From: Aptenodytes patagonicus | Taxonomy: Eukaryota > Chordata > Aves > Sphenisciformes > Spheniscidae | Direction of reading: 5' to 3' | DNA: 64,000 nt | Assembly (NCBI RefSeq): GCF_965638725.1 | Contig: NC_134961.1 | Location: 3,162,001-3,226,000, forward strand | Part shown: in pieces, positions 35,099 to 49,200 of the stretch | Layout of the letters: every line of letters begins with the position of its first letter | Numbering within the stretch: the stretch's first letter is position 1 | Position numbers and translations under genes: made by a program | Notes under the pieces: generated by a model | What the model was told of the DNA's origin: nothing | Seen by the model: the letters and a program-made list of their open reading frames with translations, nothing else | Databases searched by the model: none

Positions 35099-37298
35099 GG
35101 CTACGACTGTTCGTTACAAAGGCAGAAACCTTCGTATCAAAGCCCCGATGTGCAGGGCTTTGAAGAAACTCTGTGATCCAGATGGTAAGTAAGAGATGCT
35201 GGAACGTGAAAGGGTTTTAACAGATGGTTGGAAGAACGTGAGAGAGAGAGTAGGCCTGTTTTGGTGTGTACATCACTGGCAGGGGGATTTGTGCTATTTC
35301 ACATTTGTGTTGGGCACAGATATGTCCCTATTGTGTTACTTACCCTGTTTGCTTGTATAATCCCAATAACTTAGGGCCCACCCAGCTCTCTAAATCTTGG
35401 AGTATGTCACTAGCTAAATTGAAAAGGAAATAGCTACACCAGACAAGGTCGCTACTGCTTTGCCAGTTGTGCTTTCAAAGTTTAGTCCCTTGTGCCAGTG
35501 AATACGCAGTAGTACATTGTTTAGCATTGAGCATCTTAGATTTTTTTTTTTACCTTCTCCAGTTCAGCTATGTGTGATTTTTTTTTTATTATTATTTTTC
35601 TTTTCTTCCCCCCCAATAAGTAGAATCAGTACAGTTTAAAGGTCTGAAATACTGTACACGTTCAAAGTTTCCAGCCACCTGATTTTGACACTGCTTGCTC
35701 AACTGGAAGCTCCAGTACCGCTGCAGTGTCCAAGGAAAAAAATAAACATATTGGAACAGGAGGTAATCTAAGGAAGCAGGCTCCACTGGTGAAGCTGAGC
35801 TGCCTAAGTTGTCGTTAGGTGATGCTGATGTCTGTGATGCTTTTTTGTCATGTAACTGAGCATATAGCGTTCTGACTGAGTTGTCCTTGCTTTGACCCGT
35901 GCCCTTTGTGCTTCATCTCCCTTCAGGTGTTAGTGATGAAGAGGACCAGAAGCCAGTACGTCTTCCTCTCAAGGTCCCTGTGGAGTTGCAGCCACGAAAT
36001 AATCATGCATGGGCTCGAGTACAGAGTCTTGCCCAGAATCCACGGCTTAGGTAATGAAGAACTGATTGTGGTGCTCAGAACAGAATAGGGAAATATATGA
36101 GCAGCATTCCAGCATCTTCCTCTCTCTTCAGGGTTCTCTTTGCCGACTGGGCAGGTCGTCTTTGACAATGCAGTTTGCCTAAATGTACTTACTCTGAAGG
36201 CTTGTCCAGCCAGGGTACATGATTGTTGTAAACATGAGATATCAGACTTGAAAATTAGATTACTATTGTTCTTTATATCTTTTAATTTGAGTAATGATAG
36301 GAGCTACTAGAGTTGGAGATGAATATACTTTGAGCCACTTACACCCAGTTGTCAGAGCAGAGTGCAAGTAAAATGGAGATATGCAGCACTAGTTCTACTA
36401 AAATTTCTATTGAACGTACCATGAGACAGGGGCACAGGGGACGGAAGTAAAACAATGGTCGGAGGTGTCTGCACCAAGACTCTGAACCTGTCAACTGCAA
36501 CACAGTGATACTAGCAGAAAGGAAGGTATTTGTAGCTTAATCTCCTGCCTGCAAAATGTAGTTGGTGCTGTCGTTTCAGTGTCATCAGTGGCTGTTCATC
36601 CTAGTACTTGCATCTAGTCCAAAACTCAGGGCAGAAAACACGAGGCCGCTGTGGTGTTGATTGTTCTTTCAAATAGAGTACTTCAGTATAATGACCGAAG
36701 ATGGTGCAGAGAGGAGAATGAAGATTTTTGGCATTAGGGTTATTTTGTAAAATGCTTTAAGAGCAAAAAGTAAATGTTTGGGGGTTTTTTTGTGCCCCTT
36801 TCTCTATTTCTTTCTATACTTCATGTGGTAGCTTTGTGCCTTGCCTGCAGTTTTGCACTTCAGCTAAATCTTCCCATCTCTTCCTATCTTCTTCCATCTG
36901 GAGAAACTAGTATCTTGAATCATGGCAATCAGATTTATCTGATATCTATAAAATGAGATTTATCTTTCATTTATCTGAGAGATCTTAGATCTTTCTTAGT
37001 TGTGAGTTATCTAGATTTTAAAGTTGCGGCATAACATATGTTTTTTGTTTTTGTGGTTTTTTTTCTTAGCGCTTGGGAGTGGTAGGTGTGTTCTCTGTGC
37101 TTGTACTACAGAATGCCAGTTTCTTCCCTTAATTCCCATTCTGGCATCAAGGCTGTGACTTGAACTTCTGCTGACGCTTTTCCTCTGTTCCCTTGCTTTG
37201 TTTATCTCGCATACAGGATGATTGTGGAGTTACATCGAAAGGTCTCCAGCCTCATTGAGTTCCTGAAGCAGAAGTGGGCTCTCCATGAAGTGCGTATT
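35099..37298 (+). CDS. CRAMP1: CRAMP1 conserved region exons following the SANT domain
   Basis: Three short exons (86, 124 and 82 bases) encode the best-conserved stretch, from [12 protein letters not shown] through [12 protein letters not shown] and [20 protein letters not shown]. Between vertebrates this part is nearly invariant, which makes the assignment secure. Borders: 35184 before GTAAGT, 36050 before GTAATG and 37298 before GTATCC. The last donor is weaker than consensus, but the phase demands it. Confidence 0.93.
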
Positions 37299-40200
37299 GT
37301 ATCCTTTTTCTGCTTAGTCTGTTCTGTATGCTGTGTCCTGGGAGCAATTCCCTTCCTATGCGAAGTTCATTTCTGCATCAGAAATGTGATTCTACCTCAT
37401 AAATTTACCAGCCCGTGCTTAGTAAAGCTAGAGGTCAGTATCTCAGCACCACTAATGGAGCTTTTCATGGGAAACCCCATAATAGTCCACTTTTACCTCC
37501 ACTCTTCTCTACTATGAACCCCTGAAAAACTAATTAGTAATAAGGGAAGCTCCCTGCCTTTATTTCATTTCCTTAAACAGTGCGCTTAGTCTGTTCATTA
37601 TAGATGGGTGACCACCGCAGAAGCCTGGCTAATAGCTGACGATTTTGTTTCCCGTTTCAGCAAAGAGATTAAGGACAGATCTTTCCACTTGCTTTATGCA
37701 GTTTCACCAAATGAAGGCTTAAGCTTCTTGTCTAGGTAGCTGCTGCTACCTGTTAGGTATCTATATGCTGTCTGAGCCATACAACATTAGAGATATCCCT
37801 ACCTCTGAACTTTGATCCATGGAGTAGAAGGATTTGTGAGTTAACAGCCATTCTGTTCTCCTGTTGACTGGTATGCTGTATCCTGTTCTTAGTCCTTTAA
37901 TTCAGGCTTTTCTTTTTAATTTGTGAGCCTGGGAAGAAGTAGCAGCATAGCACTTGAAACTTAGAAGGGTGTCAAAACACGTAAGGTGGAGGTTACTGCA
38001 CAGTAAGGGGAGTCTGTTTTGCTGTGCAGTGACGTTGGGGTTTTTTTGCTTGGTTTTGTTGGGGTTTGTTGGTTGGTTGGGTTCTTTTACAGTTACAAAG
38101 GTGTGTGAAGCAGAGATAAGTAATTTTGTCTGGAACAGAGATTTAGTTTGTGCTTGTAGCAGGTCTTCAGTGTAGTCCTTATCCCCACAAAAGAACTTAA
38201 TTTCTGATCATAGAGTCTTCATGTCTGTGCTGAATAGAGGACGTGTCCTTGATCAGCTACTTTCTTTTTTTTTTTTTTTTTTTTTTAACTTGCGAAATAG
38301 GCTACCGGGTGTTTGTTTGGAAGGGGCAGATGATCGTTGTATTCTTTGACACGTCTTTTTTTAGCGTAAAACACTAGAAGAACGGCAGCTTCAAGACTCC
38401 AGAGACTCGGAAACAAGAGGCAGCTTCTCAGAGGAGAAAGTGATGCTCCATCTCTTTCCAGGAGAGAACTGTACACTCACTCCGCTGCCTGGGGTAGCCA
38501 GAGTGGTCCACTCCAAGGCTTTCTGCACAGTGCATTGGCAGGAAACTGGCAAATGCAAACAGAACACGAAAGACTCTCACTTACTACCCCCTGCACAGAT
38601 CTTAGGCATACAGAGTGGTCAGGGAACAGCTAGGGGACAGCTAAAATACACGCGGGGAACAGAAGGTAAGGGTGTTGGAAGGGCAGAGAGCACTACAGAG
38701 TCAAGCAGAACCTCTCAGCCCACAGCTGAAGTTTCTGCAAGCACTGAAGATGGTGCCCCGGAGACTGGCCTGGTGGAAGGAACAGCCTCCAATCTTGGCA
38801 TCACTAATTCTCTCCAAAAACCGCCTTCTGGACTCCAAGATCCAGGAGGGAACCACGAAAAGCTGAGCTCAGCGGCCTTCTGTGTGGAGGGCAGGGAGGC
38901 CCTGGCTAGTGACCAAGCAACTGTGTTACCATCGTGCAGCACAGCTTGTGCTTGCAGTAAGATCCCTGATGTGGAGGAGCTCTCTCTGCTTGATCCATTC
39001 CCACGGTACATGAAGTCCTGTCAGGACCTGATCGTCCCAGAGAAGTGTTCTTGCACAGACAAACTGCATGGGAAAGACTCTACTCCAGCAGCTGGTGATA
39101 CTTCTCCTGTGGCTTTTCCAAGTGGGAGGAGCACAGAGACATCTGACTCCTATTCACAGCTACCGCGAGGTGGTGTGGCTTCACCCGGCAGTGGCCCATC
39201 CAGATACGAAACTCAGGCTAGCCACAGCCAGGGCCAGCAGCTTGATGCTTGTGCCAAGGATATAACAGATGCAGTAATGGAGGATTCTCAAGAGAAGCTG
39301 GGCTCCTCATTTCCACCTCCACCTCAGGGACAATCTAGTACAAAGTCTCTCAAGGATGACCCAAGCCGGCTCTCTCAACAGGTTAGAGAAGAAGGATGGA
39401 GCCTGCGAACTTCTGAGAGCCTTACGCTGGCTGAAGTCTACCTCATGATGGGCAAACCGAACAAGTTGCAGCTGGAATATGACTGGCTGGCCGTCTTGGA
39501 GCCAGAAGCCCAGGATGCTAGGGAGCAAACATCTGAGTCAAGTGCTGTTCCTTCATGTACCACCTTTCACAAGCAGAGACTCCTAAACTGCCTTTTAAAA
39601 CTCATCTCTACTGAAGTCAATCCCAAACCAGTAAGTAGTTCTTGTTCATGCTCCAGATGCTAAACTCTCACTTGATCTGGGGAATAATTGCCCAGTTCTG
39701 TTTTCATAGTAAATCAGTGACCAGCCTTGTCAAGATCTTGGAGATTCCTGTGTTTAAAAAAAAAACAAAAAAACCCAAACAAAAACAACAACAAAACCCA
39801 AACACCACCACAACCCGGCTTGCTACAGAGCGGACTTTTCCTCAACATGCTGCATTTGCTTTTTACACTACCTTTTAGTTTCTGGTTTGCTGTGAGTCTC
39901 AATGGTATTACAGTGAACATTTAATGTGACTACTGAAAAGATCAGTCATGGGGTTAGGTTGGGTAGGTGCCTTCTATTCTCTCAGGTTTATAGAACTAAA
40001 GAACAGCCCAGGTTGGAAGGGACCTTGGAAGATCATCTGGTCCAACCTTCTGTGGGAAATGGAGCCTAGATGACAGAGGGAGCCTAGGTGAGATTAATAT
40101 TCCACATGAAAAGTGCAACCCTTAATTTCCAGTGTCTGTGTAGTTCAAGTTACACTAAGTGTAAGTGTGAAAAGAATTCATTTTTTTGGGATAGCATAGC

Positions 40201-43200
40201 CAATATAACTGTGTCTGCCACAGTGATTTTTGTAAAAGCTCCCAGGCTCTAGGGTAGTTGTTTAACAGACCCAGAAAAATATCTTCTTCCTTAGGCAGAC
40301 AACCGGGAATGAACTTGCTTTCCTTCTTGTGCATTGTAACCAATGTTTAAGACCTGTCCCTGTGATACCGGGGCAGCCGTTTCCACCTAGTGCAACCGAT
40401 TGAAACCTAGTAAAACATCCTTTTAAAGACCAAAAGGACACTGAATTCAACAGATGAGACTGAATTCCTGTGCGGGAGATACGATAAGTTAAAGATACCA
40501 TTTGCATTGTATTTCCAGCATAGGCTGCAAATGTATCACTATTCCCAAACACACATAGTTCTTTGATCTTTCTTTGTTGGCACAGATTTACAAACACACA
40601 CCCCCCCCAAGCTCCTTTTGATCCTGCTTTTATAGACATAGAAGGTAGGATTTTATAAATTTAAAACCATCTTTGCTCAGATATAGCTCCAGATATAGAC
40701 TTTGTTTAAACTGTAAAGACTTTTGGTCTGACATCTCAGAGGTCTGTGACAATGTCTCCTCTTTCGGCATCTACTTTTACTTCTGGTGACACATGTGACA
40801 GCCAGGGATGACATGATGAAACAATCATGAACTAGAAGGAAGGACATCTCCTTAGACTTGGGGGGAGAGGGATAGAAGAGGGGGGAAAAAACCCAGCAGT
40901 TACTATTTGCAAGTGTTTTCCCGTCACTTCAGCACTCTTAGTGTCTTAATCAAAGTAGTGTAGTGCTCCTGAAAAATAATTCTTTCAGATATGTACCATA
41001 TCGTACATTCCAATGAAAAGTAACGTATACTTTTATTTGTCAAATACCACTTTATACTGGCTGTTTTTCAGAAAAAGAGATACTCTTCTTGTGGCAATGA
41101 ATGTCGTGGGACTGATACATATTCAAGAGGCGAGGATGATACTGCCTAATTGAAAGTACTGTAGACTTTTTGAAAGTTTTGTCTCTTAAATCCTCTGCAT
41201 TTCATCAAATAATGACAGGAACCATAATATTTTTGCCACAGGGTACTTTAACAGCGGAAGGATTGATTGTCTAGATCCTTGCTGTTTTCTCAAGATAATA
41301 TGTAACAAAGCTAAAATGGCCAACTGTGCTGTGGTTCATTCCTTTAAATGAAGATTACCAGCATAAAGCAAACTATAGCAAATTGCATTGCAGTCAAGTG
41401 TGGGTGGTAATTTTATGCCTGTGATTGCACACAGATTCCTTAAAAAGGGAGCACTTTCTAGAAAAGCATTTAAACAACTTAATGAAATAACTGGATAGGC
41501 CTGGAAAATTAGTAAGCACCTTGCCATGTGCCTCTTGTCAGTGCTGTATTACAGTATGAAATAGGAGAAGGGATGGGAAGAAGTTCAAAACTATTGGTCT
41601 CTACTTGATTAGAATTAAGAGCAAAGTATTTTTGTCCAAGTATACTTCCAACCAGAGGTGCTCTCTGGATAGGTAGAGTTTATGAAAATTAATTTTGCAC
41701 TGAATTAAAACCAACACCTTTTCCATTAGTGTGACAATTCTGTGTCTTTACCTTTTTTTCTATTTCTTTTTTTTTTTTCTTTTTATCCTGGGGTAGTCCA
41801 GCACACTGAAGCTTGTGTAGTGTTAACCCGATTGTAACATAAATTAATGATATTGAACCGATGATGTTTAACACTGCTAAATGCACAGGCAGGGAATTTC
41901 AGCTGCCCACCGCACACACACAGAGGTATTGGTTAGGGTACTTAAAGATGTTGTAGTATGTCAGATTATTATTTTTTTTAAGCTTCCTAAGTAGAATGAG
42001 TTTAACAATATACTTCTTGTAACAGTACACAATATTCATGTAATGTGTGTGCATTTTTAGACGCCCGAGATGAGCTCTGTGGCCACATCCCCTATAAAGC
42101 CTGCTCAAGAGGAGCAGTCACTGACTCCTCCGGGAAAGGTGATTGCCATCAGCACCAGGAGTCCAGGTTGTGCACGAAATCAGTCTGCCCTTCGCAACAA
42201 CAAGACTTTTTCTCCTGGTGCTGCTTCCAGCTCCTCAGGTGAGTATTCATAAAAATCCATTTCAAGAGATCAGACCCAGGCCATGAGCACCTTGTACCAT
42301 GATGAGCACGTCCCAGTAATGTAACGCTGGGAGAATGAGTGTTCTTACTTTTACGAACTTAACTGTTTCAGAACATTGGTATGTGTTAATTTGCTTTAGA
42401 GTTGTCCTAAATTCAGTGCTTCTTTGAACCTTGAAAAACAATGTGTGCCAATAATACAGTTTACAGCCTGGAAGAACTCTCACGAGTCTCTCCTACAGAA
42501 GATGCTGGTGTTTGTTAGGAGCTGACTGATACAGGGCGTGGGATCTCAACAGAGTGAGGGCTTACAGAGCAGGAGAGTAAATATATGGTGTAAAGTTTGT
42601 TGATAAAACAATTACTGAAAATTTTCTGTGCCATTCTGCCATTATAAAATACGGAATGATTATGAATTACCTTTTCTTTTAATAGAAGGTACAGCTGCTA
42701 TAACTTGTGAGCCCTAGCCATGCAGACCAAGAATTTCAGTTCTATTCTTCAGTCCCGTTGCATTTGCCAGCAAACGTTTTATGACTTTAGAAAAGTCTGT
42801 GAAGGTGTCAGGGTTACTGGGAACTATTGTGATTCTTGTGCTGTCCTTTTCACACCCGTGCTGTAAGAAGCAGTGGACCATGAGCAATTTAACCGATGCT
42901 GTAAAACATACTTAGTGCTCTGTGTGGTTTTCATTTTAGAATGGCATTATAGCAATTTCATCTTTGTCTAAAGCTTACTTGCAGACAAGGACGTACTTAC
43001 TTAAATATCTAGTAAAAAGCCAATAATTTAATAGATCAAACAGATAAATTGTTACATTTCAGTAAGATACACAGGCCTGAAGGACATACCTTTTTAAATC
43101 AGACTTGCGAGTAGAATCAAGCTTACTTAGTTTGCAAAATTCATTTTTACGAGGTTGTACTTTATGCTGCCCTAATGCCTTGAGAATCCTTTCTGAAGCC

Positions 43201-46200
43201 TTTTAAGTAACGGTAAGGATCATCCGCTGAGGATACCAGACAGAAACAGCAAGAAGATAACAATGCTTTGTATCTGATCTCTTAGAAACAGACACCTGTT
43301 CTGTTTACACAGAGCTTCATTGATTCAAAACCAAATATAATTGTCCATGTTAGTCTTTGATTCGCATCACTGAATTACAAGTAGGGTTGTGCAGCACTAT
43401 GGTTTAAGATACCATAATGAAACACATAGTCTTTAGTGCAAAGTCAGGACGTGAAAAATACAGACTATGTATTCCTGCTTTTGTACAGTACCAAAGGTAG
43501 GTTGACAGTTGGACTCGATGATCTTAGAGGTCTTTTCCAGCCTTAATGGTTCTGTGATTCTATAGCCAAGTTGGCTTCAGCTGAGCTGTTTGGCTTGAAC
43601 AGAGGAGCAGTAAAAGTGTGTTCAGTACAACATTCTACCTAGTTAATTAGTATAGCTTCTCAGCAGTTCTGCCTGGGGTAATGCACTCAGCTTGGGCCTC
43701 AGGTAATGGCATCCAGCACGTCACACAGATACCCAAGCAAGTCTGATACCTTCACCCTAAGTTGTGTTGTTTTGGTAGACAAACTGAATGCCTTTTATCA
43801 GCCCTGATAAGGGTGTTCTGGATCTAAAATAGGATTGTTTGTGGTCTGCAACCTTTAGATTACAGTAATTATCAAGCTTCTTTGTATCCTCACATGCAGT
43901 GCTATTAAGTGACTGCAGTAATTTGGCTGTCAGAAAGCAAACGGCTAGGTTACTTTTGGTGATGAGCCTTCTAGGTGCCTTCCCTCATAGACTTTGGTCC
44001 TGAGTCCGTCTAGGTGCTAACTGCTTTTTGGTTTTCGTCTTCTGGGTTTTTTTAATTGAAGATAAATTGATTTGGCCTTCTCAGTAGAAAATAAAGATTA
44101 GAAGATAGCCTGTGTCTACTCCAGAAGAACTGAAAGTGTTAGCAAACTGACAGTTCCACAAAAGCCACGCAGGTAGCTGGAGAGACAAAAGAGAGGATAA
44201 GAAGAATCATGCAAAGAGATTTAGAAAAAGTGAAGCAGCAGCTGTGATGCAACATCACCTGTAGTGCTTAAAATATCATTACGTAATTATAGTTGCATCC
44301 GTTTATTGCTTTTTTTAAAGATAATATCATGTGTATTATCTTTAACAATTCTCTCTAACTCCTGGTCAGGCAGGAGGCACAAATTTATATGTCTGCCTGT
44401 AATTGATTTTTAGATACATTGGCACACTAATTTTAACTAAGCTTTGGAAAAACAACCGAATCTAGAGCAGCAGGGTGGAGGGTGGCAATTTCATCTTTTA
44501 AATAGGAGGATAATAAAACCTGCAGGTTTATTAGGTAAATAAAGCTTCATGTTCTTCAGAACACTTCTTGAATACTGTTGCGTATACCCATCTCTGCCTT
44601 AGGGTGGCCCAAGCTTGTGCTGTACTGTATTCCTGCCTAGGGCAGCGGGCATGACTAGGGATCGTTGCCCACCTTGCTTCTTCCCCCTCTGGGTGAGTCA
44701 GGTGCCTGCTGCCTGCCAGCTGAGATCTCCAGCCCAGCAATAGAGGCTGGAGCACCGTGACAAGTATGAGTGCAATACGAGTGTGAAAATAGCCGTTACT
44801 CTCTGTTGTAATGAAACCCGATGTTTTATGCACAGCAAGCACTTCTGTGGAAGAGAGGCAGGTACGCTTCTTGGTCATCTCAGAATGACATACTGACAAT
44901 ACTGGTTTTCATCCTAGCTGGATGCCTGCAGAGTGGGCACAGCACTGTGGAATCCTACAGTATTTTTTAAAGTTCAATGTAAACGAAGACGTTTTTTACT
45001 TGGACCAGATGCCGTTATTTCAATGTGCCAAATGTATTTCTAAGACAATCCATCTTTTGGAAGGTATTTTGGTAAATTGATCCCTGCTCTTTCTCTGTCA
45101 CCAGAATCGCTTTATTGGGGTTGCACTTGGAATCACCACAGGGTGGTGGTGGGGAGCGTAAATAAAATATAAACATTGTAGAATGAGTCTGTGTTTGTAT
45201 TACCTTCCCCTACAAAAGGAATGGTGGATATATAGTTTGTTTAGTGGGAAGGGCCTTCAAGTATTTCTACAGGCTGAATAGATAAACTGGTTAACATGGT
45301 CTGTGTGGGGCTTAAAACTGGCTGCTTAACTTCTAGTTTCTTTAGTAGCGTAAAATTGCATTTAACCCCCTTCTTCCAAGGATTTCAAAGCAAGTGAATG
45401 TTTGCAGTGTCCTTGTGAAGCAGGTAAATACTGTCAATTTGCAGGTGGGAAAACTGAAGTATCAAGAGTTTCATGATTTGAGTTCACAAGCAGATGGTGG
45501 CAGAGCCAGGATCCATTAAGTCCCAGCTCTCTGTATGATCCTCCAATTACTAAAGAGTTACTTTCTTTTTGTTTTCACTTTACTTCATTTAAATTGCTGT
45601 CAAAATCTTCTAGGTTTGAGAAACCTCCCTAGACCTCTCTTGGTGGCTGGTCCTTCAAGTTCTGGAAGCACTGATGCGGATGGTGGACTCTTTGCAGTTC
45701 CTACAACTCTACCACCCAACAGCCGCCATGGGAAACTGTTCTTGCCTAGCAAAGAAGCAGAACTGACCTTCCGGCAGCACTTAGATACAATCAGTGTAAG
45801 TGAGATGACTGACTGAATGAAAAAAGTAGCATATTGTGCCTGAACCAGCTTCTAGTCGGTATTACAGGGGTTTTTTTGGTTCATCAGCAAGTATGGGCTT
45901 CCCTATGAAGCAGTGCTTCTAGTGATGCTCAAGCATAACATTTTATTAGCTGAGATTAGTCAGATTTTGACTATGTAACTCTGCTTTGAAGTGACATCAC
46001 CTCTTCAGGCCTGAATCTGAATGCCATCACACAGCCTGATGAAACTGGTTCACTCTCTAATTAAGTTGCTCCAGCAAATATATTTGCCAGGTTTAGCAAA
46101 ACTGATATCCTTCTTATCGTGCAGCTACTTTTAATACCTCATTGCTGTATTAAATTCAAATACTCATTTTATTTTTATATATACAGTCTCACTAACAACT

Positions 46201-49200
46201 TCTGGCAAGCTGCAGTAGCTAAGTAGTGAAATGGCTTTTTTGGGAGAAAGCTTTATCTCCGTAAAACAAGAAGAAAAAAAACCATGCCTGGTGGAAAATT
46301 TTCCTACTCTAGCAGAAAGATTATTCTACTGTCTGAAACAAAACGCAGTATTTTAATAAATAGTTATAACTTTACTGAAAAACAGAGTCTGGGGGGTATA
46401 ATTTATTCTGTGTCTGCATGCTTAAAATACTTTCTAATGCATTTCCTGCTCTTGTCCAGATGCAGTCGGACTTCTTCTTGCCAAAGCCGAGGAAGTTACG
46501 GAACAGGCACTTGCGGAAGCCATTAGTAGTACAGGTCAGACCAATTTGCAAAGTGTGAAATGCCTGTTTTGCTTCCTGAGTAGATATCAGTAAGGCTATA
46601 CTGATTTGCACCTAACTGAAAAAACCCTGAACTTCCCTCGTACATCCGCTGGAAGAGTGAAGCTGAACATATGAAGGAACAAGCATTTTAGTCTATATTG
46701 TAGCCAGCCATGTTACATTCCCTATGTGAGGAATGTCAGCAACAGTAGTAGTCCAGTGCATGAGGTAGTTTGGAAAAAATAAAAAAGGCCCTCATCTGAA
46801 AGCAGGTTCTGCTGTTTGGGCCTGCTGGTACTGATGCACAAGCAGTGTGTTCACGTGGTATCCTGGTCTGTCATTGTTAGAGCTGTCAGTGCTAATGCAA
46901 CAAGATCCCCCTTTAGGTATTTTTTCCTGCTTCCTACGCACTAATGGCTGTTAAACTGGGGTGGGTATAAACCTCTGTAGTGAAATAAAACATAACACTA
47001 TTTAAAAGAACAATGATTTCTGGAACAAATGGGTCTTGCAAAGAGATGTATGGAAGAGGTAGCCTGTTGTCATGGAACTTTGGTGGTAGGCAGGCGTTAA
47101 CCTCCCTTAGACTACTCTGATAACCCAGCAAAAAGGCACGTGCCACTGTGAAACTGCAGGTGGGGAACATACAAGAAATCTAAAACCAAAATAATGGAAA
47201 CTTGTTTAGGGAAAACAAAGTTACCGAGTGTCAATATACCCTTTTGTCTCTTCTGCTCTGTATAAGAGTAGGAGACCTAGAAATCACATACATGCTGTTT
47301 TCTGGTACTGAGATTTTCTGGTCTATGCAATTCCATTTGTTTTAAGAGCTCCCAAGTACATACAGCTGCCTCATGAATTCACACTTGATTAATTGTAATG
47401 GAAGATCAGTTTGCACACAGGCTAGATCCCATCCTTAAGATCACTGCTGTAACTCTGTGGGAGATTTGAAAATTACCACAAGTATAATCAGAAAGGAATA
47501 TAGTTCTAATTAGCATTTCTCTGAGAATTGTCCATGTGGAAATTTTCTCTTAGAGTAGTTTACAGAGAAAACACACGATTCCTGTCTGTAGCTTCTTTCT
47601 CAAGATTACACAGACCTTATTGCTGTGTCTGTTGCATGATAGTCACGCCGTGTAAATACTCTGCTTATTCTGGAAGGTATCATGAACTTCTGTGCCTTAA
47701 AAGATGAGCTTTACCCTCTGTTCTGTGTTTAAATATGTTCTGGTTTATTGTTGTTTCTCCCACATAGAGAACACTGCTCCCGAGGCCATCTGGAAACCCA
47801 TCCCAGCATGTCTGTTCCTTTTCTATCTTATCCAACTCATCCATTACAGGTGAGTCTGCATGTCTTCTATCCCTTTTATGCTGCCATGAGATGGACTAGA
47901 AAGTGTCTCTTAAAACTGCATAAAGGAATAATTTCTAAAAAGAGGAAAACATCCTTTCAAAACCACAGAGTCCTTTACTAGTTGCTTGAGTCACTTCCTA
48001 CAGGATGATGTGATTGTTCTCCATCATTGTTAAGCAAGTCATGATTATGATAGAAATTTTTTTCTTCCGTTTCCCAGTATTGAAAGCAGGGAAGAGTAAG
48101 GAGTTCTCTACAGGGAGACAAAATTTTGGAATAAATTACTTAGATAAGAATTTTTGTTCTGTAGGGTGTAATAATTTGTCTAGATTTTTTAATGGACTTT
48201 TCCTAGTACTGTTTAAATCTCATACACTATAATCAATGTACTGCCCATTTGCCCTTTTCTGCTAATACACTCTTGAGTACAATGGTAGCACAGGTGATCC
48301 CCCATCTCGGCTTAAATCTCAAAATCAACATGAGACAGCTTCAAGAACACAGCAACACTTGCTGTTGCATTTTTGTGATAAGGCACTGGTTAGCTTGCAT
48401 TGGTATTTCAAGTCTGTTTCCACTCCGCTACTCGTCTCCACTACTTGCATTTCCGGAGCTCGCTACTGCTTGGAATTTGTTTGCTTCCACTGAACTGTGT
48501 TGTGCTCTGCTTTAAAGATGTTAGATTTCATTTGCTTGAGAGGTATTTAATCCTTCACCCTAGGGAGAGGTTCGTTTCGGCCAATCCAGTCCTCACTGAC
48601 TAAAGCTGCTGTTTCTCGTCCGATTGTGCCCAAAGTTCTTCCAACACAGGCTACCAACCATCTGTCCAGTAAGTCACTTCTTAAACAGAATGAGTGTCAC
48701 GGTCTGTTGTGATCTGTATGATGTTACGTTGTTGGTTTCTATTTCCTAGGTAAAATCATTAGTGCCTTTGGAAGTTAAAGAAAACAGCTGTGTTAATGAC
48801 AACTTTACTTTCTATGACTTTGTGTGGCTGCAGAAAGGGAGCAGTCAGTGGTGGGACAGCCTTGAACTAGGTTCCTTCACTGTGTCTGACCTGCAGGCAA
48901 AGCAAGGGGTTAGAATTTGTGATGGTTTGTTGTCAGACCACTTTGAAAAGGGGTTGTGACATATTTGAAAGAAACTTGCAAACAGCTTATCTACTAACAT
49001 GGGATTATGAATTCTACAAGAAAACAACATGCTGGTGTACTCCAAGCAAATACTGTCTTGCAACAAAAGAATGGGTCCCTTAATTAGAATGATTAGTGAG
49101 GTGAAAGCAATACCTGCCTCTGTTTTACTTAGAGGATTCTCTGTGATGGGAAGACAGTCAGATGTTTTAAGTGGATTTGAAAAGATCTGGGTGAGGTTGA